From: Aquatica leii
Taxonomy: Eukaryota; Arthropoda; Insecta; Coleoptera; Lampyridae
Direction: 5' to 3'
Assembly: GCA_035610365.1 (NCBI GenBank)
Contig: CM069432.1
Coordinates: 2,232,001 to 2,296,000 of the forward strand
DNA length: 64,000 nucleotides
Positions 33,906 through 46,100 of this stretch are shown here, piece after piece. Below the pieces are notes generated by a model, which worked only from the letters and a program-made list of their open reading frames with translations, was not told where the DNA came from and ran no database searches. Numbering within the stretch: the first letter of the stretch is position 1; each line of letters opens with the position of its first letter. Made by a program: the position numbers and the translations under genes.

Positions 33906-35279
33906 TGAAATTTAGAAGGATTAGATTCACCTAAATTGACAAAAGAATCACAATTAAGGTCGTATTATGATAACTTTATTACTCATATTAGAGTTATTGA
34001 CAATGAAAAAATTGATCCCGTTGAATATAAAAATGCGGTGTAGGCTTATATAACTAAAACAAAAATTGACAGCCGAACTGCTGAAGAATTTGCAAAATTA
34101 TTCCCAAAAAGAATTCCTTCCGTACAAGAAATTTCTAAATTTTTATCTGATAGGTGCAATATAATTGAAGAAACTTGCGGCACTGTTCTGAAAGGCCCGC
34201 CAGGATATCCAAGTAAGTCGCATTTTGGTGGCAAAAAATTTATTTCTGAAGCCAAGAGATTTTCATACACTTTGGCACAATCGTCTAGTTCTTGCTTTCT
34301 TTGTAAAGAAGAACATTTTTTAAGTAATTGTCCATCATTCTTGACTTTGTCGACTCGAGCTCGTTTTAATAAAGTAAGAGCTTTTAAGTTCTGTACCATT
34401 TGTCTTCGCCACAACAACAAATCAAAATGCACGTCTACTTTAAATTGCAAATTTTGTAAGCAGCGTCATAATCATCTGCTCTGTCTCAAGAGTCCTGCTC
34501 AACCTAATACGAATTCTACCATGCAGGTTGAAGCTCTAACTGATTCTGCCGGCGGCTCTTTAGACTCGACAGAAAATAATACATTTGTATCTGGCAACAC
34601 AGAGTCTTCCGTTTGTGGCTTTTCTAGAGCTTCCGAAGTCTTATTGTCTACTGTCCAGGATAATATTGTTAACGGTGATAAATGTTTAACAGTTCGAGGT
34701 TTATTAGATTCGGGATCTCAAAACAACCTTATCTCAGAAAAGGTTTATAAAAGATTGAATATTCCATTCAATCTTATTAATTTAACTCTAAAAGGAATTA
34801 ATAGCGTTATTTCTACTTGTTCAAAGTACACATCTATTCAGTTACAATCTACAACTGGAAGATTCAATTTAAATATTGATTGTTTAATAGTTCCTACAAT
34901 CACAGATAAATTACCTAAAGTCCGTTTCAACAAGGATCTTCTTGACATACCTCCTCACTTGCGTCTAGCGGACAGCTCATATCATGAACCCGGAGATATT
35001 GATCTATTAATTGGTTTATCTATTTTTTATAAATTATTATTACCTGATCAAGTATCTCTAGGTGCATCTATGCCTATTTTGCAAAATACATTGCTTGGAT
35101 GGGTCGTTTCTGGTGACTTACCTAAGAGCTTGATAAGCGGTTCTTCAAAGGCGGACAACATTAGTGACGTTACTATTTGTTGCTATTCGACAAATCAGAT
35201 CAATAAATCTAATTTTGATCTACATCAGTCATTGACTAAATTTTGGGACTTAGACAATCATAAACCTGTTTCAAGGTAA
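33906..35279 (+). pseudogene. BEL/Pao gag and aspartic protease
   Basis: Begins within gag (NLEGLDSPKLTKESQL) and continues through SRTAEEFAKLFPKR and FLSDRCNIIEET. Two zinc-knuckle-like clusters follow: CFLCKEEHFLSNC (about 34292) and a CTICLRHNN-CKFC-HNHLLC group (about 34390-34480). The protease active site is LLDSGSQNNLI near 34704. There is a tag stop at 34039-34041, inside gag, and a taa at 35277-35279 that separates this part from the reverse transcriptase in the same frame. Intact Gag-Pol of this group is a single polyprotein cut by the protease. Confidence 0.85.
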
Positions 35280-36889
35280 TCTTTGCTTTCTCCACAAGAA
35301 AGGTTCTGTGAACACCAATTTTTGGACTCAATTCGTGTAGATGAGAATGGTCATTTTTCAGTACGCATTCCGTACTGCTCAAAAATAACATTGTTAGGCG
35401 ATTCTCGCCATATGGCGGAAATACGTTTTAAACACTTAGAGAAGCGTCTCCAGAAGGATCCTAAGCTTCTTAAAGAATACTCCAAGTTTATGTCCGATTA
35501 TGAAAGACTTGGACATATGACCAAAATTACCGAAAAGGAATGCTTTTCGCTATCTGACTCTTTTGTTAAAACGGCTGATGGATCTTTTAATGTTGGTTTT
35601 GTACCACCTCAATTTTTTCCTCATCATGCTGTTCTAAAGCAGGCATCTTTAACGACAAAATTACGTGTTGTATTTGATGCTAGTGCTAAATCTGCCAGTG
35701 GTTTTTCAGTTAATGACGCTTAGCTGGTGGGACCTCAAGTTCAAGATAACTTACTTGACATTTTATTACGCTTTCGCGCGCACGAGGTTGCCATTTCTGG
35801 AGACATTGCAAAAATGTACCGCATGGTTAACGTAGAGCCTAATTTTAGAAAATTTCAGCATATTCTCTGGAGAGAAACTCCTGACAAACCGCTTTCTATA
35901 TTTCGCTTAAATACAATTACGTACGGCACTGCATCCGCCAGCTTCTTAGCTACTCGTTGTCTAATTTATCTTGCCGAATTGAATAAGAAAGCGTTTCCCG
36001 AAGCAGCGGAAGTTAATCAAAAAATTTTTATATGGACGACCTTCTCCTATCAACTACTTCAGTTGAGAAGGCCATCCGCCTTAAGAATGAAGTTTCTTCT
36101 ATTCTTGCCTCTGTTGGATTTGTCGTGAGAAAGTTTTTGTCTAATAAACTTGAAGTTCTTAATTCTGCTGATACAACAGCTGTCGACCTCGCTACCGTTC
36201 CTCTAGGTGAACGATCTGATTCTAAAACGTTAGGTTTGCATTGGGATTCGGAAAACGATTGCTTATTTTGCAAGGTTGAAGTATCTGACGACGATGCCAT
36301 CCCTACGAAAAGAGAACTTCTTTCTGCTATCGCCAAGGTGTTTGATCCTCTTGGTCTTTTTTCACCTCTCATTGTACAAGGAAAATTAATGATGCAAGCA
36401 CTATGGCAGAGTGGCCTAGACTGGGACGATCCTATCTCTACCGATCTTGTTTCTAAATGGATTGCCTTCAGAGCTCAATTGTCAGAGCTAGGCACTATAA
36501 AGGTTAATCGTTGTGTTATTCCTTCGCAATGTACAGATATCCAATTACACGGATTTTGCGACGCTAGCAGCGTTGCCTATGGTTGTTGTTTTTTCTTGCG
36601 TTGCCGTACTTTTACCGGCAAGATTATTTCAAATCTTTTGATTTCAAAATCTCGCGTCTCACCTTTGCGCACTATTTCTATCCCTCGTTTGGAATTGTGC
36701 GCTGCAGTTTTACTTGCGGAATGGTGCCCCAAGGTTCTTAGCATTTTTAACCTTGAGCCTATTCAAATTTATTTATGGACAGATTCCAAGATTGTTTTGA
36801 ACTGGATTAATTCTGTTCCCAATAAATACAAGACCTTTGTGGCAAACCGTATCGCTACGATTCAAGAATTTACTAATATTCAAAGATAG
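35280..36889 (+). pseudogene. BEL/Pao reverse transcriptase and RNase H
   Basis: RT starts with PPQFFPHHAVLK and LRVVFDASAKS (about 35600-35690), then, after a tag stop at 35721-35723, VGPQVQDNLLDILLRF and AISGDIAKMYRMV. A one-base frameshift in an A/T run near 36025 separates this from YMDDLLLST, the catalytic YxDD box. The connection region has HWDSENDCLFCKV and KRELLSAIAKVFDPLGL. RNase H shows HGFCDASSVAYG, ISIPRLELCAAVLLAE and LWTDSKIVLNWI. The segment ends at a tag stop (36887-36889) where tryptophan is expected. All catalytic blocks remain legible. Confidence 0.9.
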
Positions 36890-38590
36890 CACCATGTCGC
36901 TACTTCTAATAACCCCGCTGATTTAATTTCACGTGGATCAAACATTACAAATTTAAAAAACAATGGTTTTTGGTTCCACGGCCCCAAATTCCTTTTAGAA
37001 AACGATTTACCGTTTTATACTAATTACGTGAGAGAAACTAATGAGACTGAAGAGCTTAAGATATTGACTGTACTAGCTAATTTGACATCTACTGAAACTG
37101 AATATATCAATTCAATTTTTTGTAAATATTCTACGCTAAAGAAACTTTAACGAGTTTTTGCTTACGTTTTAAGGTTTGTTTGGAACTGTCGAAACCCTAA
37201 TAAGTTAAAAAATGTACTCAGCGTAGGTGAATTAAATAATTCTTTGAACACGTTAGTAAAATTGTGTCAAAAATCTGTTTCTCATACTGAAATCAAATCT
37301 ATTAAAAACGGAAAAACTATTAAGCTGTTACGTATCCAATCTCTAAATCCTTTTTTGGACGCCGATGGGTGTCTCCGTGTTGGAGGGCGGTTGTCACAGT
37401 CTACTTTTTCGTTTGAAAAATGGTATCCTTTGATACTCCCTAAAGGTTACAAGCTTACAGAATTAATAGTACAACACTATCATACGGAATTACTTCATTG
37501 TGGTGCGCAGTCGCTTCTTTCTGCTATTAGAGAAAAATTTTGGCCCATCGGAGGATTGAGCTACGTAAAAGGAATTATTAAAAAATGTAATTGCTTTAAG
37601 GCAAATCCAATTATTCGACATCCTTTAATGGGAAATTTACCCAGTAATCGTGTAAAATTGACTTATCCTTTTTATAACGTTGGACTTGACTACGCAGGTC
37701 CAATATTAATTAAAGATAGACGAACGAGGGGAGCACGTAGTTTAAAGGCATATATATGCTTGTTTGTTTGCATGGCTACGTGTGCTATACATTTAGAACT
37801 TGTAACGTCTTTATCTACCGATGCTTTTTTAAACACCTTAAAACGGTTTATTGCCCGTAGAGGACTACCTAGTTCTATATCAAGCGATAACGCTACGAAT
37901 TTTCGCGGCGCCAAATCAAAATTAGAATCTTTATTCAAAATTCTGCACGAGCAGAAGTCGCATAATAGAATTGTTAATTATCTGCATTCTAAATCCATAC
38001 AATGGAATTTTATTAACCCTAGAGCTCCTCATGAAGGTGGCTTATGGGAAAGTTCGGTTAAGTCTGTTAAAATGCATTTAAGGCGTGTACTTGGTAACGC
38101 GAATTTAACATTTGAAGAGCTATATACTTCTCTGACGATGATAGAAGCGGTGTTAAACTCAAGGCCGTTATCTTACATATCCTCTGAGCCTGAAGACCTT
38201 ATTCCGTTAACTCCATGTCATTTTTTAATAGGTCGTCCTTTGACTTCCATCCCTGAAGCAGATTTAACTCAAACCCTGCAAAATCGCTTATCTGCATTTC
38301 GGAGAGCGCAACAGATGTTTCAACATTTTTGGCGCCGATGGAGTCGTGAAGTGGTTCCCAAACTCCAACAAAGGCAAAAGTGGTTTCAGCGACTACCTGA
38401 GCTATTGAAGCTAGATTCTGTTGTTTTACTCCAAGAAGACGATGTTCGACCTTTACAATGGCGACTTGGGCGTGTAATACAGCTACATCCCGGTTCTGAT
38501 AACGTCACACGGGCGGCATCCTTGCGTCTGACTAACGGAAGTGTAGTGCGTCGGTCTGTTCATAAAATGTGCGTGCTGCCTTTGAGTTAA
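36890..38590 (+). pseudogene. BEL/Pao integrase
   Basis: After HHVATSNNPADLISRG and a taa stop near 37148, an open frame runs from 37244 to 38590. The zinc-binding region has HYHTELLHCG, but its cysteine pair reads KKCNCFKAN: the two cysteines are one residue apart where CxxC is expected, so a codon seems lost. The core has GLDYAGPIL (first D), ISSDNATNFRG (second D) and HEGGLWESSVKSVK (E), giving a complete DDE set. The C-terminus carries the BEL-type tail with WPLGRV-like WRLGRVIQLHPG and a final VHKMCVLPL. Integrase joins the element cDNA to target DNA; this copy is defective. Confidence 0.9.
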
Positions 38591-38813
38591 ATATACTATT
38601 AGCATTTCAACACCCGACAAGTGTTTAGTGACAAGTGTTTACCGATTATCATAATCATGCATCATCTTATTATTGACTGAATTTTTTTTTGTTTTATTTT
38701 TGAAATTTTAGTTATTGATGCAAATTCTAATTATAAGTATAATTAATAGGTTTTATAAAATTTGTTTATTTTTATGTTTCTGTTGAAATCTGAATGATTT
38801 CAAGGGGGGCGAG

Positions 38814-39190
38814 TGTTTTGTCGTTATCTATACTCATTTTTTCTTCTTATTAGTAATAATTAATAATCTATTTTTAAGTTTATTTTGTAAGTCTCTGTAT
38901 ATACATATTTCGATATTTATATACCTATGTGCCAGCTTTTGAATTCGATCTGGGCGTGTCGAGGATTTTAAAATAAGGGGACAGAAAAGATTGCAGAGTT
39001 GTTCGAGTAGTACCATTATAGCGGTTAATCCAAATAGCTGCCTAAAGATTAAATGTAAAAGTTGCCGTTGCAACATTGTACATATCATTATATATACGTA
39101 TGTGCCTTAATTAAATCTTTAAATGGTATGATTATTTTTTTTATGTGATCGCAAACTCGAAGATACCAACCACCCTACCACCGCCGTGGA
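38814..39190 (+). repeat. Candidate BEL/Pao 3' LTR
   Basis: Starts TG immediately after a G-rich purine tract ending at 38813. No 5' partner exists upstream of gag, so its extent cannot be checked. The right edge is placed near the caaccaccctaccaccgcc stretch and is a guess. Confidence 0.45.
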
Positions 39191-39594
39191 TAAATATACA
39201 GTTAATTTATGAATACCTTGATATTAAGGTAAAGAGATTACATACTCAACACAGGCATTTCATAGACAAATATTAAATACAAACAATTGGTAAATTATCA
39301 TACGACCATATTCTCGTTTAATATGTACCTAGAATTTATGTATGCATTCTTATTCATTATATTACGTAACTAATATTGTGTTTGTTTTCAACACATTCCG
39401 ATAATTGCAAGATTTGCGATATCTGTGAGTTTTTTATTTTTACGTCACTATTTACCATTCAAGACAACAATGTTAAATTTGTAATTTTTCTATTATGCAT
39501 TTATGTAGTTTTTTCACTCAGGGGTGCGTGGGCAAGTTTTGACTATTAGAAGAGGTGGGTGAGTCAAAAGAGTCTGGAAACTATTGATTTAGAT

Positions 39595-41218
39595 AAACTA
39601 CAAAAAGCCTAAAACCAAGAACCTTTAGTAAATTTTTGAACCAACGTAAAAGCTCAATAATTAAATTGTTCTAAACTCCAAAATCGTTCATTTTTCAGAC
39701 TCAACTCCGACAGTGGAAGCTTTCGCTCTTACGTTTTTGAATTAAATAAGTCGATTTAGAATGACAACATTGAGAAAGAAAAACATGCATGCAGTTTCAA
39801 TTGAATATTGATTTTTACAAATAAATTATACTGCGTTTTGTCTTTTTGATTGATTTTATTGCTACGCCATGTGATATTTACTTATCAATTTAGTTGGTTC
39901 CTTTGACTATTTTTTGTATTTTTCTCTTTGAAGTTGTTGTTAGATTTCTTTAGTTTTGTTTTAATATACCTTATTTTATTAGCTTGTAATCTATTTTCTA
40001 TAGCATCTTTTTTTAAGGTTTTTTATTAATATTGTTTATACGTCATTTATTTACTGGTGTAATAAATTTTGATAATTTCAAGCTTTATTTCCAAGAGAAA
40101 CAATTAGTACATATTAGTTAATTAAAATATTAAAACAGTCTTGTTTTATTCAACGTTTAAGATGTTTTCACTACACAAACAGTTCACAGAAAAAATGTTT
40201 AGGTCGAATTTGTTGATGTTACAAAAAACTTCTAATACAATCGTCAAAAAGTAACGTATACAATTATTTTTGTAGTCATTTTGTTAAAAACCGCAAAAAA
40301 TTTACTTATGAATTTTTCAAAATTCTAACTTTTATCTCGACGCCCCACAATAGAAATATTTGCATGACGCAAAAATAGCAACGGTGCCTTAATCAAATCA
40401 ATAACGAAGAGAAGCTCGTTCTATCCTGAATAGTCTTAAAAAGACTGACACAAAGTTAATAAAAATAGCTAAAAAGTTTTGCTTAGCTAGTCGTAACTAA
40501 TTTATAAAAAATTAGAAAAGCAACGACTTTTATACTGAAACTTAAACAAAATAACATAATATTAATGAAAAAGCTTACAGGTGAATAAGTCGATTTGAAG
40601 TCGAGCATTCATAAGTTGATATTTTAACCTTTTGAACTACCTTTTTCTAAATTACCAATACACGTAAATTTAAAATCAATCAATAGGAAAACACTTTGCA
40701 GCTCAAATGATTATAAGTTGATCTTTATCGTTGATTTTTAAATTAGTCAATGTATCGATTTCACATTTCTTTTCAAAGTGCATCGTAAAACTTGTTTCAT
40801 TAACTTTTATATAAACACCTTCATTTTCTAATAAATTTCATAAATTGTTTATTAGCTTTATTTCTAATAGGCAAAGATATTCACACGCAAGACTCGTATC
40901 TTTAAAAGTCTTTGGTTACATTACGCAATGGAAAAAAGAATGATTCAGTTTAGAGAAATCCTGGATTTTCTATAAATCGATTAGGAATATTTGAAATTCC
41001 ATGTTACGATTGTTACTATTGGGAATATTAAAATTATAGCAATTACTTGTTGCATTTAATAGAATTTGTCGATGTACTAAAAAAATTAGATATAATAAGG
41101 TTCGCGTTTATTAATTTTAATTTTTTTTTTAAAACATCGGGATTTTTTACGTTTGATATTCTTTTATACACTCTTCTGCGATTTCGTTGCAATTTAAAAC
41201 GTAAAATAATGAATTCTG
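39595..41218. other. AT-rich stretch, nothing recognised
   Basis: Non-coding by inspection. If the bruchpilot exon model is right, this is the 5' part of the intron that follows its first coding exon. Confidence 0.4.
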
Positions 41219-41220
41219 AC

Positions 41221-41931
41221 CTGATTTTCACTGCTGAGTAGTTTGAGTTGATCATTGATGAGGCTGTACTTGGCTGATTCTTCTTTGCGCAACGCACGCT
41301 CTTTCTTTAGTTCGGGGCTCCAAAAAGTCTTAATGGAATGCATGGAAGAACCCAATTTTTGATTTGTTAAATCGAGTTCTTTCTTAAGGTTGCCGAGTTC
41401 CCGTTGTAAATCAGAATTTTGACTTTGTAATTCGCCAATGAACGGTTGATGTGAAGTGGGAGATTGTCTAGCCGACCTAGAGGACCATCCGTAAGGTGGT
41501 AGCTCTTCGTCGAAGTAGAGACCGCGTTCGAGAGAACGATCTCTACGGTCGCGTATCGGAAGAAATTCGCGTTCATGATCGACAACGGGGGGACCACGAT
41601 CTAACGATTGGTAACGTACGGACATGGGGTTAGTTGGCCTAGTTGCACTACGTGAACGATGGTGACTGGGGCCCACCGCCAGCGGTCTTCCTCGCTCTTC
41701 TAGCATCGGACTTGGAAGTTCGTCGTCGCCTCGGTAATAAGGCGAATGATGATATCCGGAAACACCGTGATCTGTAGGTGAATTGTTTCCGGATCGCGTT
41801 TGTCGCAGGGGTTTGCGACCGACAGGGCTGCCACCGGGATACGCGATGCGGCTGGGGGACCGGTCCACGGTGGGCAATCTTACGCCCCGTCCCGGGGACC
41901 GGCTGCCCCCCACGTACGCGTCTCGGGACAT
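41221..41931 (-). CDS. brp: Bruchpilot/ELKS-CAST first coding exon
   Basis: Encodes the N-terminus of the presynaptic active-zone scaffold that clusters calcium channels and tethers vesicles; family members are ELKS/CAST in vertebrates. The exon starts with ATG at 41931 (MSRDAYVGGSRSPGRG), has a basic, proline and serine-rich segment with MSVRYQSLDRG and RDRSLERGLYFDEEL, and ends in the start of the coiled coil: LQRELGNLKKELDLTNQKLG, SMHSIKTFWSPELKKER and KYSLINDQLKLLSSENQ. The last two blocks are nearly invariant in arthropod bruchpilot and resemble vertebrate ELKS. The exon closes at 41221 before GTCAGA, a good donor in phase 0, giving 237 codons. Later exons should lie at lower coordinates and were not found. 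The exon is GC-rich relative to its flanks. Identification is strong; isoform is unknown. Confidence 0.95.
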
Positions 41932-42070
41932 CTCATGTCATTTCACGCACAACACCGAAGATGTCAGCCGCACTCGCACTATCCTAGCCGTGGGCCACTG
42001 ATCAATGAACGGGTGTAGCGTAGAAATGCGTGCGCACCCTTCCGCACGCGACACCTACACCACCCCCGCA
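41932..42070 (-). promoter_or_regulatory. GC-rich 5' leader or promoter zone of bruchpilot
   Basis: The 140 bp upstream of the start codon are rich in CG and abruptly give way to AT-rich sequence. On the minus strand they contain gatcagtgg at about 42003-41995, holding TCAGT, the arthropod initiator consensus, about 70 bp before the ATG; the same cag could instead be a splice acceptor (acccgttcattgatcag). Which of the two applies cannot be told by eye. The overlapping short plus-strand frames here are shadows. Confidence 0.4.
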
Positions 42071-43100
42071 ATAATGGAATATACATTTAGAAGGGTTGCA
42101 ATCGAGTTTTATTATTTTTTCATAGATTCATTAACTGTAATCTTTAAACATGCGAGAACGTTGCGTTTACGAATACATTCATTCAACTTAATCAATTACT
42201 AACTATTTCAGTACGCTGCTGAAATATGTGGAGGGGATAACGCTGCTTTTAAATTCGGAAACTTATCCCTATTAACGTTGTTTGTATACAGAATTTAAAT
42301 AAAGAACAGAACAGTAGCGACCAAGTATAGCTTTCTGTACTTCCAAACTTTTTAAGAAACACAGACTCGCGTGTTCAATAAGAGATGGCGTATGTATAAA
42401 TTAAAAATGATAATTTTAACAATAATATAAAAAAATCTAATTAATAAAATCATTTTAATTACGAGTTAAAGTCCTGGTAAATTTAAAAATAATTTTATTA
42501 AAGCATAAAATTGTAGTTCTGTATTAATAAATTTTATGTTAAGAAACATAATAATTTAATGATTTTAACATAATTAAAGAGAATTTCGTGTTTAAATAAC
42601 ATTGGCATTTAAGAGTAACCTCTTGATTAATTATAATAATAATTTCTAGAACGTAAACAAATGTCAAATTTAAAGATAAGTAAAAATGCGAAATTAATAA
42701 TTATAAAGATAAAAAAAATGTTAAAACATGTTTTAAAATAGTTTTGAAAATTTTTACAAAAAAAAAACGTTTAGGTTTTGAAACCAAACAATGTATTATT
42801 TTTTTTATACTACAATAATATTTCTTGTTGTTAGTATCTTTTTTTATTTAATTCTTTTATTCATTTTTTTCCTAATTGTTTCTCGACTTTCATAATGCAT
42901 CTAAGTTTAGCAATTATTTGGTAGTTTTAACTATTTTTAGAGAGTCTTTATTGTTCTTATTTATTTTGTTTTTGGTGATTAATTTTAGAAAAAATAATTG
43001 TAATTTTTCTTAATCCCGAAGTTTATTTTTTAGCAAAATTTACAAGAAAAACCACTGCAAATACTAAAAGAAGTTGACTGAAATACATATACGTGTGTAG
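42071..43100. other. AT-rich intergenic stretch
   Basis: No coding similarity was seen. An increasingly homopolymer-rich sequence leads into the repeat array that follows. Confidence 0.4.
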
Positions 43101-46100
43101 TTTAAAAAAATTTGAAAAGAAGCAAAGAAACCCAAACGAAATAAAAAACACTACGAGTTCATTGATTACAACTTCTTAAAAAATGTATCAGTTTATTTAA
43201 ATAAAATTAAAAGAAAGAGTTAAAACTTTTAACTTTATTTATGAACAAAAGTTAAGTATTATTTAAAACTTTACACTCAACTTTAAAATAAAAAGTCAAG
43301 AAGTTTAAAAAAAAGACAAATCCATAAATTTAAAACAAAGAAAAAAAAGTTGACGTGTTAAATACAATTAATTTTAAAAAACTGAAAAGTGAAAAATGGA
43401 AAATAATTTTTTAATTTTTTACTCATATTTTTAAAACTATAATTTTATTATTTATCTTTTATTAGTAGTTTTTCAAAAATAGATATCAATTCTTTAAAAA
43501 ATTGCAATTGTTTGTTTTGTATTTGTTTTGGTTTATCTAGTTTAAATAAAACTATTTGCTATTAGACATTTAAAAATTTGCGTCATTTAAGTTTTTTTTT
43601 GTATTTTTGGTGGTTGTTGGATTTCAAGTTTTTGATGCAAATACCAAAATATAGGTTGACATACTAAATTTAAAAAAAAATTAAACAAAACTTTTAGAAA
43701 AAAAACCAAAATTTTAAGAAAAAGAATAAAATAAAATTTTTAGTGTAAAAATAAAAAAAAAACGATTAAAACTTAAAAGTTAAGAAATTAAAGAAAAAAG
43801 ATAAAACTGTAATTTAAAACAAATAAAGAAGTTGGCGTACAATTAATTTTAACTACTTAAATAAAAAATGAAAAAATTAATACGAGGGATGTGAAATGTG
43901 TGTCAAATTTAGAAACTTTGATTACAGCATTAACACGGTACAAACCAAAAAAACGTTCTTCTTTTAGTATAACAATCTACTTTTAGTTTTGCAATTTCTT
44001 ATGATTAATTTTTTTTATTTTTCACTTTCTATTCCTTATGTTTTATTAGAAATTTTTAAAAAGATGCTTTCATTCATTCTTTAAAAAAATGTTATTGATG
44101 TTATTTTGTTTTTTGCTTTCTTTTTTTACTTTTAACGTTAAATTTTAGAGAACTTGAAAATTTTTTACCATAATATTGCTTAGAAAAAAATTAGATTTAT
44201 TTTTTACAAAAATAAACGATGCTGTTTCAGATTAAATTTTTTTAGTTTGACTGGTTTTTACCTTGTCTTGTTTTTTATTTTTATTTAATGTCAAATATGT
44301 TTTGACTTATTACCAAAATTTTTATATTAAAAAAACAATTTATGTTCTTTATTTTTATAAATTTATTTAGTTTAAATGAAACGTTTTGCGTTTTCTTTAC
44401 AACTATTTTTACTTTTTTCCTTGCGTTTTTACGATTGATTTTATGTGAAACGTTAATCTCTTTTCTGTTTTTTTAATTTATCGCTGCTTTAAATTAATCG
44501 CTTTTATCTTTTTTTTAATTTATTGATTTCTTAACTTGTGTGTTTACTTTTATTAAATATTTTTTTTTAGTTTTTTTTATCAAAAACAGTTAAGAAACAA
44601 ATCTGTTAAATCATTTTTTTTTTAAAATTTTTATTTACCATGTCAAATTTGTTTTAGCTTACTAGTAAAATCATTAAATTGATAAAGCAATTTATGTTAA
44701 TAAAGTGAAAATAAAAAAAAAAGAAAAGAACTAATTTTTTTTGAAAAAATGTAGCTAAAAAAAATTAAAAAGAAGCTAAAAAATCAAATGACTACGTAAA
44801 AAAGAAATAAAAAACACGGAGAAATTATTGATTACAATTTTGTCTTAAAAAATGTATCAAAGTTTATTTTTAAAAAATCTTAAAATAAAGAGTTAAGAAC
44901 AAAGAAAAAATGAAATCTGGGTTATCAATTTTATTTTAACTTAATTAAAAAAAAATTAAAAAAGCAACGTATTAAATAAAATTAAACATTTAAATTGAAA
45001 TTAATAAATACTGAAATTTTAGGGAAAAAAGAAAAAACAAATACTTTCAGATTTTGGTGTAAAAATAAAAAAAAGTAACTAATCAAAATTAAAAAAATTA
45101 AAAAAAAAAGACGTAGAACTTAAATTTAAAGCAAATCAAAAAATAAGTTAGCAGGTTAAATAGACTCAATTTTAATAACTTAAAGTAAAAATGAAAAAAT
45201 TTAAAAGAGAGATCTGAAATGTGTAGAAATTTTGGTTACAACATTTACACGTTGCAAACCAAAAAAACCTTAAAAAAATATTTTGAAAACCATAATTTTA
45301 TTATTTATCTTTTATTAGTAGTTTTTCAAAAATAGACATCAATTTTTAAAAAAAAATTGCAATAGATGCTATTTCTGTTGTTTAAAGTCTTTATTTTTGA
45401 CGTTAAATCTAATTGAATAGGTCAAATTTTCTATATTTTTTTGCTAAAATATTTTTTTAAATCAATTTGAATTTTTTTTAAAACTGCATTTAAAATTACT
45501 AAAAATTAATAAATAATATATATAATAATATATATATATATTAAATAATATATATAATAATAAAAAAGAATTTTGTTTTAGTTTGACTGCTTTTTTTACC
45601 TTAAGTTTTATTTTAATTTTATTTAATGTAGTAAATTTGTTTTAGTCCATTACCAAAATCTTTAAATTGATATAACAAATTATGTACTTTATTTTCTCAA
45701 TTGTTTTAAATTGAATAAGCGTTTGCGTTTTCTGTACATCTCTATTTAAAACGTCAATTTCTTATTTGTTTTTTTATTATTCGTTACTCGGAAATTATGG
45801 ATTTTTTAATCTATTTTTAAACTGTTATATTTCTTAATTTGTGTATTTAGTTTTATTGAATAGCTTAATTTTCTTTTAATTTTTTTACCAAAATTCTCAA
45901 TTTGAAAAATTATTTTTTTTGTTTTTAATTCTTCATTACTGTTAATTGTAGATAAAAACTTCTAAAATAAAAATTTATCTTTTTCTTTAAACACTGTATT
46001 CTTGTAAATTTCTGTTTTATATTTTCTTTAAAAAAAAGTATATCCCATCTAGTAGAAAACACAGCAATTTTTTTTAAACTAAGTTCAGAAAGAAAAAGAA

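Larger units (their letters stand above)
33900..39200 (+). mobile_element. BEL/Pao LTR retrotransposon, 5'-truncated
   Basis: Gag, protease, reverse transcriptase, RNase H and integrase occur in the order typical of BEL/Pao. The 5' LTR and the start of gag are missing. After the integrase stop a purine tract (caaggggggcgag, ending 38813) directly precedes TGTTTTGTCG, which fits a polypurine primer and the 5' edge of a 3' LTR. The element lies inside the hAT bounded by ATTTAGAT, so it inserted after the hAT did. The right limit of the LTR is not certain. Confidence 0.85.
30218..39586 (+). mobile_element. Composite hAT element with 8-bp target duplication
   Basis: The left tip CAGTAGTTTCC at 30218 matches the right tip, read inversely from 39586 as CAATAGTTTCC, with one mismatch in 11. 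Both are flanked by the identical octamer ATTTAGAT (30210-30217 and 39587-39594), the size expected for hAT insertion. The element carries hAT transposase parts in plus orientation beginning about 580 bp inside. At 9.4 kb it is far larger than a normal hAT (2.5-5 kb) because other elements sit inside: a Harbinger-like unit (31139-32430) and a BEL/Pao retrotransposon (about 33900-39200). Confidence 0.75.

Noticed and set aside
41778-42202. Overlapping plus-strand open frames opposite the bruchpilot exon
   Set aside because: They arise from the GC-rich antisense of the exon and leader; no motif is present and the minus strand has strong family identity.
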